Assembly (NCBI RefSeq): GCF_003634695.1
Contig: NZ_RBWV01000014.1
Location: 1-64,000 of the forward strand
From: Motilibacter peucedani
Lineage (GTDB): Bacteria > Actinomycetota > Actinomycetes > Motilibacterales > Motilibacteraceae
Reading direction: 5' to 3'
Length of the DNA stretch: 64,000 bases
Position 1 is the stretch's first letter. Every line of letters begins with the position of its first letter. Both the position numbers and the translations under genes were made by a program. Shown one piece after another: positions 41,185 through 49,677 of this stretch. The notes beneath the pieces were generated by a model that was not told the DNA's origin, did not search any database, and worked only from the letters and a program-made list of their open reading frames with translations.

Positions 41185-44100
41185 GTGACAGCGAGCGTCG
41201 ACGAGCGCCGCCCCGCAGCAGCACCGCGCAGCGTGTCCTCCGGGCTGCGCCGCATCGCGGGCATCAGCGCCTCGCTGGTCTCGACGCAGGCGGTCACCGC
41301 GCTGCTCGGGCTGCTCTTCTGGGCGGTGGCCGCGCGGCAGTCGTCGCGCCCGCAGGTCGGCACCGCCCTCGCGGCCGTCTCGCTCATGATGCTGATCGGC
41401 TCGGTCGGCACCCTCGGCCTGGGCACCCTGCTGATCGACCGCCTCCCCCGCACCGAGCAGGGCGAGCGCCGGGTGCTCGTGCGCAACTCGCTGCTGCTGG
41501 CCGGGCTCGCGGGCGCCTTCCTCACGGCGGTGTTCGCAGCGGTCGCCGAAGGCGTGCTGCACGTCGACAACCTGCGCTCCATGGCCGGCAGCCCCGCTGC
41601 CGCAGCAGGTCTGGTGCTCGGCATCGGGCTCACGGCCCTGGTGATGGTCCTCGACCAGGCGGTGCTCAGCATCGGCACCGGCGCGCTCCAGCTCGAGCGC
41701 AACGTCCTCGCCAGCTCGGTGAAGATCGTCGCACTGCTCGCCCTCGGCGCGGCGGGCGCCACGAGCGGGATGGCGATCTTCCTCGCCTGGACGATCGGGA
41801 CCGCCACCTCGCTGCCGCTGGTCGCATGGCGTACGCGTGGGGGCCGCGCGCTCGACACGTCCGGCCGTCTGGTCGACCTCGGGAGGATGCGCGGGCTCGG
41901 CCGGCACGCCGCCAGCCACCACGCGCTCAACCTCGCCCTGCAGGCGCCGCTGCAGCTGTTGCCGCTGATCGTCACCGTGGCGCTCTCGACCGCCGCCAAC
42001 AGCGCGTTCAACACCGCGCTCCTGGTCACGGGGTTCGTCTTCGCGGTGCCCTACGCCATCGCCATCGGGGTCTTCGCCTCGGCGCGCGGTGAGGAACGTG
42101 CGGCCATCGCCCACATGCGCACGACCATCCCGCTCGCCGTGGCGGCCAGCGTCGCGGCCTACGTCGTGCTGTTCCCCTTCGCCGGCCTGGTCCTGCGGCT
42201 GTTCGGCAGCGGCTACGCCGACGACGGCGCCACCACGCTGCGCGTCCTGGTGCTGGCCGGCATCCCCTTCGTCGTCAAGGACCACTTCATCGCCCTGCGC
42301 CGGCTGCAGGGACGCACCAGCCAGGCCGTGACCGTGATCGCCTGCTTCACCGTCGTCGAGCTGGCCGCCGCCCTCGTCGGTGCGCGCACGCACGGCATCG
42401 ACGGGCTCAGCGTGGCGTGGGTCAGCGTGCTGGCTGCCGAGGCCCTGGTGCTGCTGCCGCCCCTCCTGCTCGCCGTGCGCCACGCAGCCCGCGACACGGA
42501 GCCCGTGACGCCCCCCGGGGGGCAGGTCACCGACGAGCCCGCGCCGAACGACGAGCCCGCACCGACCAGCCTCTCGGCAGGGTCCGTCCCGCCCTCCCGC
42601 GACCTCACCGGTCCGACCCTCGCGGCGATGGCCCTCGGACTGCTGCTCGTCGCCGTGGCAGGGGCGCAGTCCCGGCCCGACGCCGCCGGCCAGCTGCAGG
42701 CCGTCACCTACGTCCTCGGGCTCGCGGTCGTGCTCGTGCCGGCCGCCTTCCGCATCCTGCTCTCCGGGACGTCGGACCGGGAGCGCATCGCGCTGGCCGT
42801 AGCGGTGCCGATCGCCCTGCAGCTCAGCCGGCCGTTGATCAACCCGCAGCACTTCGCCTACCACGACGAGTTCCTGCACGCGAACGTCCTGCGCCAGATC
42901 GGTTCCTCGCACCACTTGTTCTCGCTCAACTCGCTGCTGCCCGTCTCGGCCTACTACCCCGGGCTCGAGATCGTCACGGACGCCGTGCGGCAGACGACGG
43001 GGCTGCCGGTCTACGCCACCTCCGTGGTCGTGCTGCTGCTGGTGCGGGTGGTCTTCGCCCTGACCCTCGTCGCGCTGGTGCGGGCCGTCTCCGGCTCGAC
43101 CCGCGTCGCGTGCGTGGCCAGCGTCGTCTACGTCTCGAACCCCCAGCTGCTGTTCTTCAACTCGCAGTTCTCCTACCAGACGCTCGCCCTCCCCCTCGCG
43201 GTGCTGACGCTGTACGCGTTCGTCAGCCGCGTGCGGGGTCGCCGCAGCTCGCTGCTGGGCGCCGCGGCGCTGGCGTCGGCGACCGCGGCCACGCACCACC
43301 TGACAGCGGTGCTCCTGGTGGCCTCCCTGCTCGGCTGGCTCGTGCTCGAGCTGCTGCTGCGCGCCAAGGGCGAACGCCGTGACGCGCTCGGCCTCGCCGT
43401 GCTGGGGGCCGTCGGAGCGGCTGCCGTCGTCTTGGTGGCCGCCAACCCCGGCAACCCGGTGGTCAGCTACCTCTGGTCGATCGTCACCAGCTCGAGCAAC
43501 GACGTGGGCGCCCTCACGCGCGGGCAGCAGACCAAGAGCGTCTTCAAGGACTCCGCAGGCACCAGCAGCTATCTCTGGGAGAAGGCGCTGATCCTGGCCG
43601 CTCTCGCGCTCGTCACCGTGGGCCTGGTCCCCGCGCTGCTGCGCTCGCGCGAATGGCTGCGGCGGCGGGTGCCGCTGGCTGTCCTGCTCAGCCTCGTGGC
43701 CTGCCTGTTCCCGATCATCCCCGCGGGCCACCTGACGCGGGCCACTGCGGAGGTGGGCGACCGCTCGTCGGGGTTCGTCTTCTTCGGCGTGGCCTTCGTG
43801 TTCGGCTGGTGGCTCTGGCGCCGGACCCTGCGCGCGAGGACGGCCGCGGTCCTCGCCGCAGCGCTCGGGATCGTCATGCTCGGCAACGTCGTGCTCGGCG
43901 CGGGCCCCGTCTCCGAGCAGCTGCCCGGCGCCTATCAGATCTCTGCCGACGCGCGCAGCGTCGACAGCGACAACCTGGCTGCGGCCCAGTGGCTCCACGA
44001 CAACGTCAAGGGCGACACCCGCGTCTACGCCGACCGGGTGTCCGGCCTGCTCGCCGCGGGCGTCGGCGGCATGTTCACGGTGCGCCACATCTCCACCGAC

Positions 44101-44379
44101 ATCGACGCCTCGAGGCTGATCCTCGACCCTGAGTTCACCGCGGCGGACGTCGCGCTCATCAAGCAGGCGCGCATCTCCTACGTCGTCGTGGACCAGCGCG
44201 ACTCGAACAGCCTGCCCCACGAGGACGTCTACATCGAGTCCGGTGAGTTCGGCTCGCCGCGCACCGCGCCGGTCCCAGCGGCCGCACTGCACAAGTTCGA
44301 CACCGTCCGCGGCGTCACGAAGGTCTACGACAACGGCTCGATCGCCATCTACGACGTCCGGAGGCTGCGCGGTGCGTAG
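41185..44379 (+). CDS. Fusion of Wzx-like flippase and GT-C-like membrane glycosyltransferase
   Basis: A 1064-residue polytopic protein with two parts. Residues 1-430 look like an O-antigen/teichoic-type flippase of the MOP superfamily: about 12-14 helices, Arg-rich cytosolic loops and two pseudo-repeats. A Pro/Glu-rich linker follows (about 435-475). Residues 475-950 look like a GT-C polytopic glycosyltransferase, with an early extracellular HDE motif (YHDEFLHANVLRQIG, near 558) and about 10-12 helices. An extracytoplasmic C-terminal domain (about 930-1064) contains AQWLHDNVKGDTRVYAD and SYVVVDQRDSN. The fusion would join lipid-linked sugar export to transfer at the outer face. The start is GTG. 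It overlaps the next gene by eight bases. Confidence 0.75.
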   Translation: MTASVDERRPAAAPRSVSSGLRRIAGISASLVSTQAVTALLGLLFWAVAARQSSRPQVGTALAAVSLMMLIGSVGTLGLGTLLIDRLPRTEQGERRVLVRNSLLLAGLAGAFLTAVFAAVAEGVLHVDNLRSMAGSPAAAAGLVLGIGLTALVMVLDQAVLSIGTGALQLERNVLASSVKIVALLALGAAGATSGMAIFLAWTIGTATSLPLVAWRTRGGRALDTSGRLVDLGRMRGLGRHAASHHALNLALQAPLQLLPLIVTVALSTAANSAFNTALLVTGFVFAVPYAIAIGVFASARGEERAAIAHMRTTIPLAVAASVAAYVVLFPFAGLVLRLFGSGYADDGATTLRVLVLAGIPFVVKDHFIALRRLQGRTSQAVTVIACFTVVELAAALVGARTHGIDGLSVAWVSVLAAEALVLLPPLLLAVRHAARDTEPVTPPGGQVTDEPAPNDEPAPTSLSAGSVPPSRDLTGPTLAAMALGLLLVAVAGAQSRPDAAGQLQAVTYVLGLAVVLVPAAFRILLSGTSDRERIALAVAVPIALQLSRPLINPQHFAYHDEFLHANVLRQIGSSHHLFSLNSLLPVSAYYPGLEIVTDAVRQTTGLPVYATSVVVLLLVRVVFALTLVALVRAVSGSTRVACVASVVYVSNPQLLFFNSQFSYQTLALPLAVLTLYAFVSRVRGRRSSLLGAAALASATAATHHLTAVLLVASLLGWLVLELLLRAKGERRDALGLAVLGAVGAAAVVLVAANPGNPVVSYLWSIVTSSSNDVGALTRGQQTKSVFKDSAGTSSYLWEKALILAALALVTVGLVPALLRSREWLRRRVPLAVLLSLVACLFPIIPAGHLTRATAEVGDRSSGFVFFGVAFVFGWWLWRRTLRARTAAVLAAALGIVMLGNVVLGAGPVSEQLPGAYQISADARSVDSDNLAAAQWLHDNVKGDTRVYADRVSGLLAAGVGGMFTVRHISTDIDASRLILDPEFTAADVALIKQARISYVVVDQRDSNSLPHEDVYIESGEFGSPRTAPVPAAALHKFDTVRGVTKVYDNGSIAIYDVRRLRGA

Positions 44380-45076
44380 GGAGATCACCTGGCGGATGGG
44401 CGTGGTGCTCGACGCCGTCGTGCTCGCCTCGCTCGGAGTCCCTGCGTGGCTGAGCACCCCTGCCGTGGTCCTCGCGGCCGTGGTCGTGGCCGAGCGGGTC
44501 GCGCGGCACCGGCGGCGCGGGCGCCTCGACGCCACCATCGCCGCGATCGCCGGGCCCGTCGTGTGCCTCATCGGTCTCGGCTTCGTGCTGGACGTGGTGC
44601 CTGGTGGCATCACCCGGACGTCGTGGGCGCTCGGTGCCGGGGTGCTCGCGCTCGCTGCGCTGGCGCTGTGCGCGCGCCGTCCGGTCCCGCCGCCCGTGTG
44701 GGCCGGCACGTCGTTCGGCTCCCCCACTGCAGTGGTATGGGGTGGCGTCACCGTCGCTCTCGTGGCGACCGCCCTCGGCATCTCGGTGGAGTCGGCCCGG
44801 CGGCTGGAGGAACCGCCGGTGCAGCTGTCGCTCAAGACCTCCGGCGGCGTCACCCGCGCGTTGGTGAGCGCCGGCGGGGATGCCGGACCCTTCGTGCTGA
44901 GAGCGGAGTCGGGCTCCCGGGCGACCGTGCTGAGCGGGAGCTTCTCCCTCGAGGCCGGCCAGACCATGAGCTTCCCCGTCCTCGTGCAGGGCGGAGCACG
45001 CACCGTCGTGACGCTCAGCAATCCCTCGCAGGACCAGCCGGTCCGCTCAGTCGTGCTAGACCGGAGGAACCCGTGA
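44372..45076 (+). CDS. Small polytopic membrane protein of the glycan operon
   Basis: Unknown function, 234 residues from the GTG at 44372, which overlaps the fusion gene end by eight bases. About five hydrophobic helices fill residues 8-145, with an Arg-rich loop RVARHRRRGRLD. The last 80 residues form an exported beta-rich domain (VQLSLKTSGGVTRALVSAGGDAG and TVVTLSNPSQDQPV). The end of the gene overlaps the next glycosyltransferase by four bases. A role as partner of the flippase-GT protein is plausible from position only. Confidence 0.7.
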   Translation: MRREITWRMGVVLDAVVLASLGVPAWLSTPAVVLAAVVVAERVARHRRRGRLDATIAAIAGPVVCLIGLGFVLDVVPGGITRTSWALGAGVLALAALALCARRPVPPPVWAGTSFGSPTAVVWGGVTVALVATALGISVESARRLEEPPVQLSLKTSGGVTRALVSAGGDAGPFVLRAESGSRATVLSGSFSLEAGQTMSFPVLVQGGARTVVTLSNPSQDQPVRSVVLDRRNP

Positions 45077-46239
45077 CGCTCGAGACCGACGGCGAAGCAC
45101 GGCCCGCCAGCCGTCGCCCGCTGCGCGTCCTGCAGGTCGTGCAGCGCTTCTTCCCGGAGCTCGGGGGCACCGAGACCCACGTGGCCGAGGTGACCCGCCG
45201 GCTCGTCGCCGTCGACGACATCGACGTGACGGTCCTCGCCACCGACCGGAGCGGCACGCTCCCGCGCCGCGACGAGGTGGACGGCGTACGCGTCGTCCGG
45301 CGCCGCTCCTGGCCGCGCGACGCCGACCTCTACCTCTCCCCGGGCGTGTGGTCGGTCATCACCGGCGGCGACTGGGACGTCGTCCACTTCCAGGGCGTGC
45401 ACACCTTCGTACCCATCATCGGCATGGCAGCTGCGCGGCGGGCGGGACTTCCCTACGTGCTGACCTTCCACAGCGGCGGCCACTCGGCGCCGTCGCGCTC
45501 GAGGGTGCGCGCTCTGCAGTGGCGGGCCATCACGCCGCTGCTCCGGGGCGCCGACCGGCTCATCGCCGTGAGCCGGTTCGAGCGCTCCGCCTTCTCCGCG
45601 TCGACAGGCATCGAGCCGGGCCGGTTCACCGTGATCCCCAACGGCGGTGCGCTCCCGCCGGTGCCCGAGGGCTTGCGCCCGGTCCCTGGCCGCATCGTGT
45701 CGAGCGGCCGCCTGGAGAAGTACAAGGGCCATCACCGCGTCATCGAGGCCCTGCCGCTCGTGCAGCGCGACGTGCCAGGAGCCCACCTTGTGGTGCTCGG
45801 CGGCGGCGCCTACGAGCCGGAGCTCCGGGCGCTCGCCGACCGGCTCGGCGTGGCGGGATCGGTCACGATCAAGCACCTGCCTCCGGCGGACCGCGCCGCC
45901 ATGGCGACCGAGCTCGCGAGCGCGGCCGTCATGGCCGCGATGTCGAGCTACGAGGCGCACCCGGTCGCGATCATGGAGGCTGTGGCCATCGGACTGCCCG
46001 TCGTAGGGGCCGACGTCGCCGGCACCGGCGACCTCGTCGAGGACGGGCTCGTCACAGGGGTCCCGCACGACGCTGCTCCCGCGCAGGTCGCTGCAGCCCT
46101 GGTCGAGGAGCTGCGCGCCTCGGCGACCCTCGACGGCCCGCGACCCCTGCCCGAGGCCGACCTGCCTACCTGGGACGCGTGCGCCGCCGCTGTGGCGGAC
46201 GTCTACCGCGACATCGGCCGGTCCAGGGGTCTGCTGTGA
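45073..46239 (+). CDS. Family 4 glycosyltransferase (first of the operon)
   Basis: GT-B retaining glycosyltransferase of 388 residues, predicted cytosolic. The N-terminal domain has QVVQRFFPELGGTETHV (about 20-36), typical of GT4 acceptor domains. The C-terminal donor domain has SSGRLEKYKGHHRVIEAL near 217 and the nucleotide-sugar EX7E region as SSYEAHPVAIMEA near 295. The GTG start has GGAGGA upstream and overlaps the previous stop (GTGA). The acceptor and donor sugars cannot be told from sequence. Confidence 0.9.
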   Translation: MTLETDGEARPASRRPLRVLQVVQRFFPELGGTETHVAEVTRRLVAVDDIDVTVLATDRSGTLPRRDEVDGVRVVRRRSWPRDADLYLSPGVWSVITGGDWDVVHFQGVHTFVPIIGMAAARRAGLPYVLTFHSGGHSAPSRSRVRALQWRAITPLLRGADRLIAVSRFERSAFSASTGIEPGRFTVIPNGGALPPVPEGLRPVPGRIVSSGRLEKYKGHHRVIEALPLVQRDVPGAHLVVLGGGAYEPELRALADRLGVAGSVTIKHLPPADRAAMATELASAAVMAAMSSYEAHPVAIMEAVAIGLPVVGADVAGTGDLVEDGLVTGVPHDAAPAQVAAALVEELRASATLDGPRPLPEADLPTWDACAAAVADVYRDIGRSRGLL

Positions 46240-47372
46240 CCCCAGCAGCGCCGCTGCGCGTCGTGCACGTCATCACCACCCTCACGACCGGGGGCGCCGA
46301 GCGCCAGCTCGAGTCGATCGTCGGGCGGACCCGGCACCAGACCGCGACCATCTGCCTCTACGGGTCAGGGACCGTCGGGGACGCCATGGTCGCCTCCGGC
46401 CAGCGCGTGGAGGTGCTCGGCATGGACGGCTGGCGCAAGGCGGTCGCCGTCTTCCGCCTCGCCGCCAGGATCCGGCGCTACCGGCCCGACGTCGTGCACG
46501 TCCACCTGCTGGCCGCGCAGCTCTGGGGCATCCCCGCGGCTCGTCTCGCCGGCGTGCCGGTGATCGTCTCGAGCGAGCACTCGCTCATGGCGACGACCAT
46601 CGAGGGCCGCCCGCTGAGCGCCTGGCTGCGTCGGCTCTACCTGGCGCTCGAGCGCCTCACGACGCGGACCGTCGCGGTGTCGGCGACCACTCGCGAGCGC
46701 CTGGTGGCATGGGGAGTCCGACCGGCGCGCATCGAGGTCGTCGACAACGGCATCGAGTTCGAGGCGCTGCGGTTCTCCTCGACCGCCCGCGCGAGCGTGC
46801 GCGCCGAGCTCGGGCTCGACGAGCAGGCCGTCGTGGTGGGCGCCGTGGGCCGCCTCGACGCCGTCAAGCGGATGGACCGGCTGGTGCGCGCCCTGGCGCC
46901 ACGTCTGCGCTCCGGCGACGCCTGGCTGGCCGTCGCGGGTGACGGGCCGCTGCGTCCTGAGCTCGAGGCGTTGGCGACCGAGCTCGGGGTCGCCGACCGG
47001 GTGCTGCTGCTGGGCGCCCGGCCGGACGTCCCCGCCGTTCTCAGCGCGCTGGACCTGCTGGTCAGCCCGTCGCGCGACGAGACCTTCGGCATGGCTGTCG
47101 TCGAGGCGCTGGGCTCCGGTCTGCCAGTCGTCTACGCGCAGTGCCCGGCGATCGACGAGGCGCAGGTCCAGTGCTCCTGGGCGGTCGAGCTGCCTCCGGG
47201 CGCCGACGGCGACGACGAACTGCTCGCCATCAGCGGCGCCGTCGACGACCTCCTCGCCCACGGCCGCACGCGCCACCCCGCTCCCGGCCGACTGGTCGAG
47301 CGCTACGGCATCGCCTCGACGGTGGAGCGCCTCGACTCGCTCTACGACGAGCTCCGGGCGGCGGCGGGATGA
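46236..47372 (+). CDS. Family 4 glycosyltransferase (second of the operon)
   Basis: GT-B glycosyltransferase, 378 residues, whose GTG start overlaps the previous stop (GTGA). VHVITTLTTGGAERQL near 10 is the GT4 N-terminal Gly-rich loop. VGRLDAVKRMDRLVRAL near 205 and SPSRDETFGMAVVEAL near 282 (EX7E Glu pair) mark the donor site. It belongs to the same chain of overlapping GT genes. Unlike its neighbours it lacks an extra N-terminal extension. Confidence 0.9.
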   Translation: MTPAAPLRVVHVITTLTTGGAERQLESIVGRTRHQTATICLYGSGTVGDAMVASGQRVEVLGMDGWRKAVAVFRLAARIRRYRPDVVHVHLLAAQLWGIPAARLAGVPVIVSSEHSLMATTIEGRPLSAWLRRLYLALERLTTRTVAVSATTRERLVAWGVRPARIEVVDNGIEFEALRFSSTARASVRAELGLDEQAVVVGAVGRLDAVKRMDRLVRALAPRLRSGDAWLAVAGDGPLRPELEALATELGVADRVLLLGARPDVPAVLSALDLLVSPSRDETFGMAVVEALGSGLPVVYAQCPAIDEAQVQCSWAVELPPGADGDDELLAISGAVDDLLAHGRTRHPAPGRLVERYGIASTVERLDSLYDELRAAAG

Positions 47373-48487
47373 CGGGCACCGGCCCTGCTCGCGCCTCGAT
47401 GGAGCTGGTCTCGCGCGGCGACCCGCTCTCGCCGTTCCTGTTCAGGGCTGTGGCGCGGCATTTCGACGTGGTCGCTGAGCTCGACCCCGACCTGCGCCGC
47501 TGGCAGCGCTACCTCGTCGCCGCGACCTCCTTCCGGCCGTCGCGGGCAGCGTGGGCGGAGCGCTTCTTCAAGAGCCTCCTGGCCCGTCGTCTGCGGACCC
47601 GCAACGCCCGGACGCTGCACGACCGGCACGGCGCGGAGGCTGACGTCACGCTCCAGGTGCACGCGCTGTTCGCCGTCGAGTGGGCGCGGGCGGCGGTCTA
47701 CGTGGACTGCACCCACCGCCAGGTGGTCGAGCAGTGGCCGGCGTGGAATCCGTTGCGCGGCAGGGCTCTCGCGGAGTGGCATGCAGAGGAGCGGGCGACG
47801 TACGCGCGCGCGCAGCACCTGTTCGCCTTCTACCAGGCGACGGCCGACTCGCTCGTCGACGACTACGGCGTCGACCCGGCCAGGGTCTCGGTCGTAGGCG
47901 CCGGCGCCAACGTCGCGGAGCTGCCGCAGGTCCGGACCTCCGCCCCTGTCGGCCCGCCGGAGATCCTCTTCGTCGGCAACGACTTCGAGCGCAAGGGCGG
48001 GCAGGTGCTGCTCGAGGCGTTCGCCCTCGTGCGGCGCGCCCACCCCGACGCGCGTCTGCGCCTGGTCGGTGCCGGCCCGCGCGGCGACCTCGGTCCTGGG
48101 ATCGAGGCCACCGGTCGCGTGCGCGACCGGGCGGAGCTCGCCCGGATCTACGCAGGCGCAACGGTCTTCTGCCTGCCTTCGCTGTTCGACCCCTTCCCCC
48201 TCGTGGTGCTGGAGGCGATGGCCCACACGTTGCCCGTCGTGGCGACCACCGTCTGCGGCATCCCCGACATGGTGGTCGAGGGCGAGACCGGGCTGCTGGT
48301 CAAGCCGCACGACGCCGCAGGGCTCGCCGACGCCCTCTGCGAGCTGCTCCGTGATCCCGTGCGCGCGCAGCAGCTGGGCGCCGCGGGGCGTTCCCGCGTC
48401 GAGTCTCGCTTCCAGTGGGACCACGTGGTCGACCGCATGCTCCCGGCGTTGACGCGGGAGCGGCTCGCCGGGGAGCTGAGCTGCTGA
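47369..48487 (+). CDS. Family 4 glycosyltransferase (third of the operon)
   Basis: GT-B glycosyltransferase, 372 residues, with an ATG overlapping the previous stop (ATGA). The N-terminal domain is divergent and carries FAVEWARAAVYVDCTHRQVVEQWP, like acceptor domains that bind large substrates. The donor domain is conventional: FVGNDFERKGGQVLLEAF near 196 and LPSLFDPFPLVVLEAM near 270 with the EX7E pair. Its end abuts the GH5-like lipoprotein gene. Confidence 0.9.
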   Translation: MTGTGPARASMELVSRGDPLSPFLFRAVARHFDVVAELDPDLRRWQRYLVAATSFRPSRAAWAERFFKSLLARRLRTRNARTLHDRHGAEADVTLQVHALFAVEWARAAVYVDCTHRQVVEQWPAWNPLRGRALAEWHAEERATYARAQHLFAFYQATADSLVDDYGVDPARVSVVGAGANVAELPQVRTSAPVGPPEILFVGNDFERKGGQVLLEAFALVRRAHPDARLRLVGAGPRGDLGPGIEATGRVRDRAELARIYAGATVFCLPSLFDPFPLVVLEAMAHTLPVVATTVCGIPDMVVEGETGLLVKPHDAAGLADALCELLRDPVRAQQLGAAGRSRVESRFQWDHVVDRMLPALTRERLAGELSC

Positions 48488-49677
48488 CCGCGCTCGCGCC
48501 GGTGCCGGAGCGGTACGCAGCGGCGCGGAGGACGCGTCGGCTCCGCCTGGTCGTCACCTGCCTGCTGGTCGCCCTGCTCGGCACGTCGCTCGCTGCCTGC
48601 TCCGGTCGCCACTCGGGGTGGGTCAGCCGCCAGGGCGACGGCTTCCGCCTCGACGGCGCACCCTTCCGCTTCGTGGGGTTCAACCTCTACGACGCCGCGG
48701 CGACCGACTCGTACTCCTGCCACCCGCAGACGGCGCTCGACGCCAGCCAGCTCGCCTCGGCCTTCACCCGGATCCACGACAGCGGCGCCACGGTGGTGCG
48801 CTTCTGGGCCTACCAGACCTACACCCGCGGCGGCACCTACTGGGCCGGCGTCGACAAGGTGGTGGAGGCAGCGCGCGACGCGGGCCTGCACCTGCTGCCC
48901 GTGCTGGAGGACGGCCCGGGTGACTGCACGACCGGCCCGGCTCACACGCCGAAGTCGAGCTACGAGGGCGACACGTGGTACACCGAGGGCTACAAGCACC
49001 CCTACGGCACGGCGTCGCTGTCGTTCCGCGACTACGCCGCGCGCGTCGTGACGCACTACCGTGACGAGCCGGTGATCCTCGGGTGGAGCATGGTCAACGA
49101 GGCCGACACCAGCGCCAGGGACGCCGACGGACGCTCCGCCCTGGTCGACTTCGCTCAGGACGTGGGAGCCGTCGTCAAGTCCCACGACAGCAGGCACCTG
49201 CTGACGGTGGGGACGCAGAGCAACGGCGCCCCTGGGGCCAGCGGCACCGACTTCAGCGACGTCTACCAGACCGACACCGTCGACTTCGCCGAGGTGCACG
49301 ACTGGGGCCGCTGGGGCGACGACACGGTGCCGATGCCCGGGAGCTCCGACGGGACCACGCCGCCGTCGCCAGAGGACGGCCAGTGCACACGCACGGACTC
49401 GAAGATCGGGTGCTCGTTCGCCCGGGCGCAGGTCCTCGGCAAGCCGCTCGTCGTGGGCGAGGCCGGGATCTCGGCCGCCACCGACGCCGAGCGTCAGCGA
49501 CGGGCCGACCTGCTGCTGGCCAAGATGCGGGCGGCGTTCGCGGCAGGGGCCGACGGCTACCTCGTGTGGCAGCTCAACACCGAGCCGACGGACTCCTACG
49601 ACGTGCTGCTCGGCAGCGACGACCCGCTCTTCGGAGTGCTCGAGGCCGTCGGCGCCGCCGAGTCGGGCCGCGACTAG
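48484..49677 (+). CDS. GH5-like glycoside hydrolase lipoprotein
   Basis: Predicted membrane-anchored beta-glycanase. The hydrophobic N terminus ends in a lipobox (GTSLAACSG), so the mature protein would be lipid-attached outside. The barrel opens with FRFVGFNLYDAAATDSYSC and has acid/base Glu in SMVNEADTS near 205 and nucleophile Glu in VVGEAGIS near 325. I place the start at a CTG at 48484, overlapping the previous stop as CTGA and preceded by GGGGAG, giving 397 residues. The alternative is GTG 48502 (391 residues), which has no ribosome site. It ends the rightward chain and its stop overlaps the convergent gene by four bases. Confidence 0.82.
   Translation: MTALAPVPERYAAARRTRRLRLVVTCLLVALLGTSLAACSGRHSGWVSRQGDGFRLDGAPFRFVGFNLYDAAATDSYSCHPQTALDASQLASAFTRIHDSGATVVRFWAYQTYTRGGTYWAGVDKVVEAARDAGLHLLPVLEDGPGDCTTGPAHTPKSSYEGDTWYTEGYKHPYGTASLSFRDYAARVVTHYRDEPVILGWSMVNEADTSARDADGRSALVDFAQDVGAVVKSHDSRHLLTVGTQSNGAPGASGTDFSDVYQTDTVDFAEVHDWGRWGDDTVPMPGSSDGTTPPSPEDGQCTRTDSKIGCSFARAQVLGKPLVVGEAGISAATDAERQRRADLLLAKMRAAFAAGADGYLVWQLNTEPTDSYDVLLGSDDPLFGVLEAVGAAESGRD

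Noticed and set aside
40873-46068. A stop-free minus-strand frame of 1731 codons opposite the glycan operon
   Set aside because: It is an artefact of strong third-position GC bias opposite real genes with clear domains; its translation is repetitive Arg/Gly/Asp/His-rich and has no domain.
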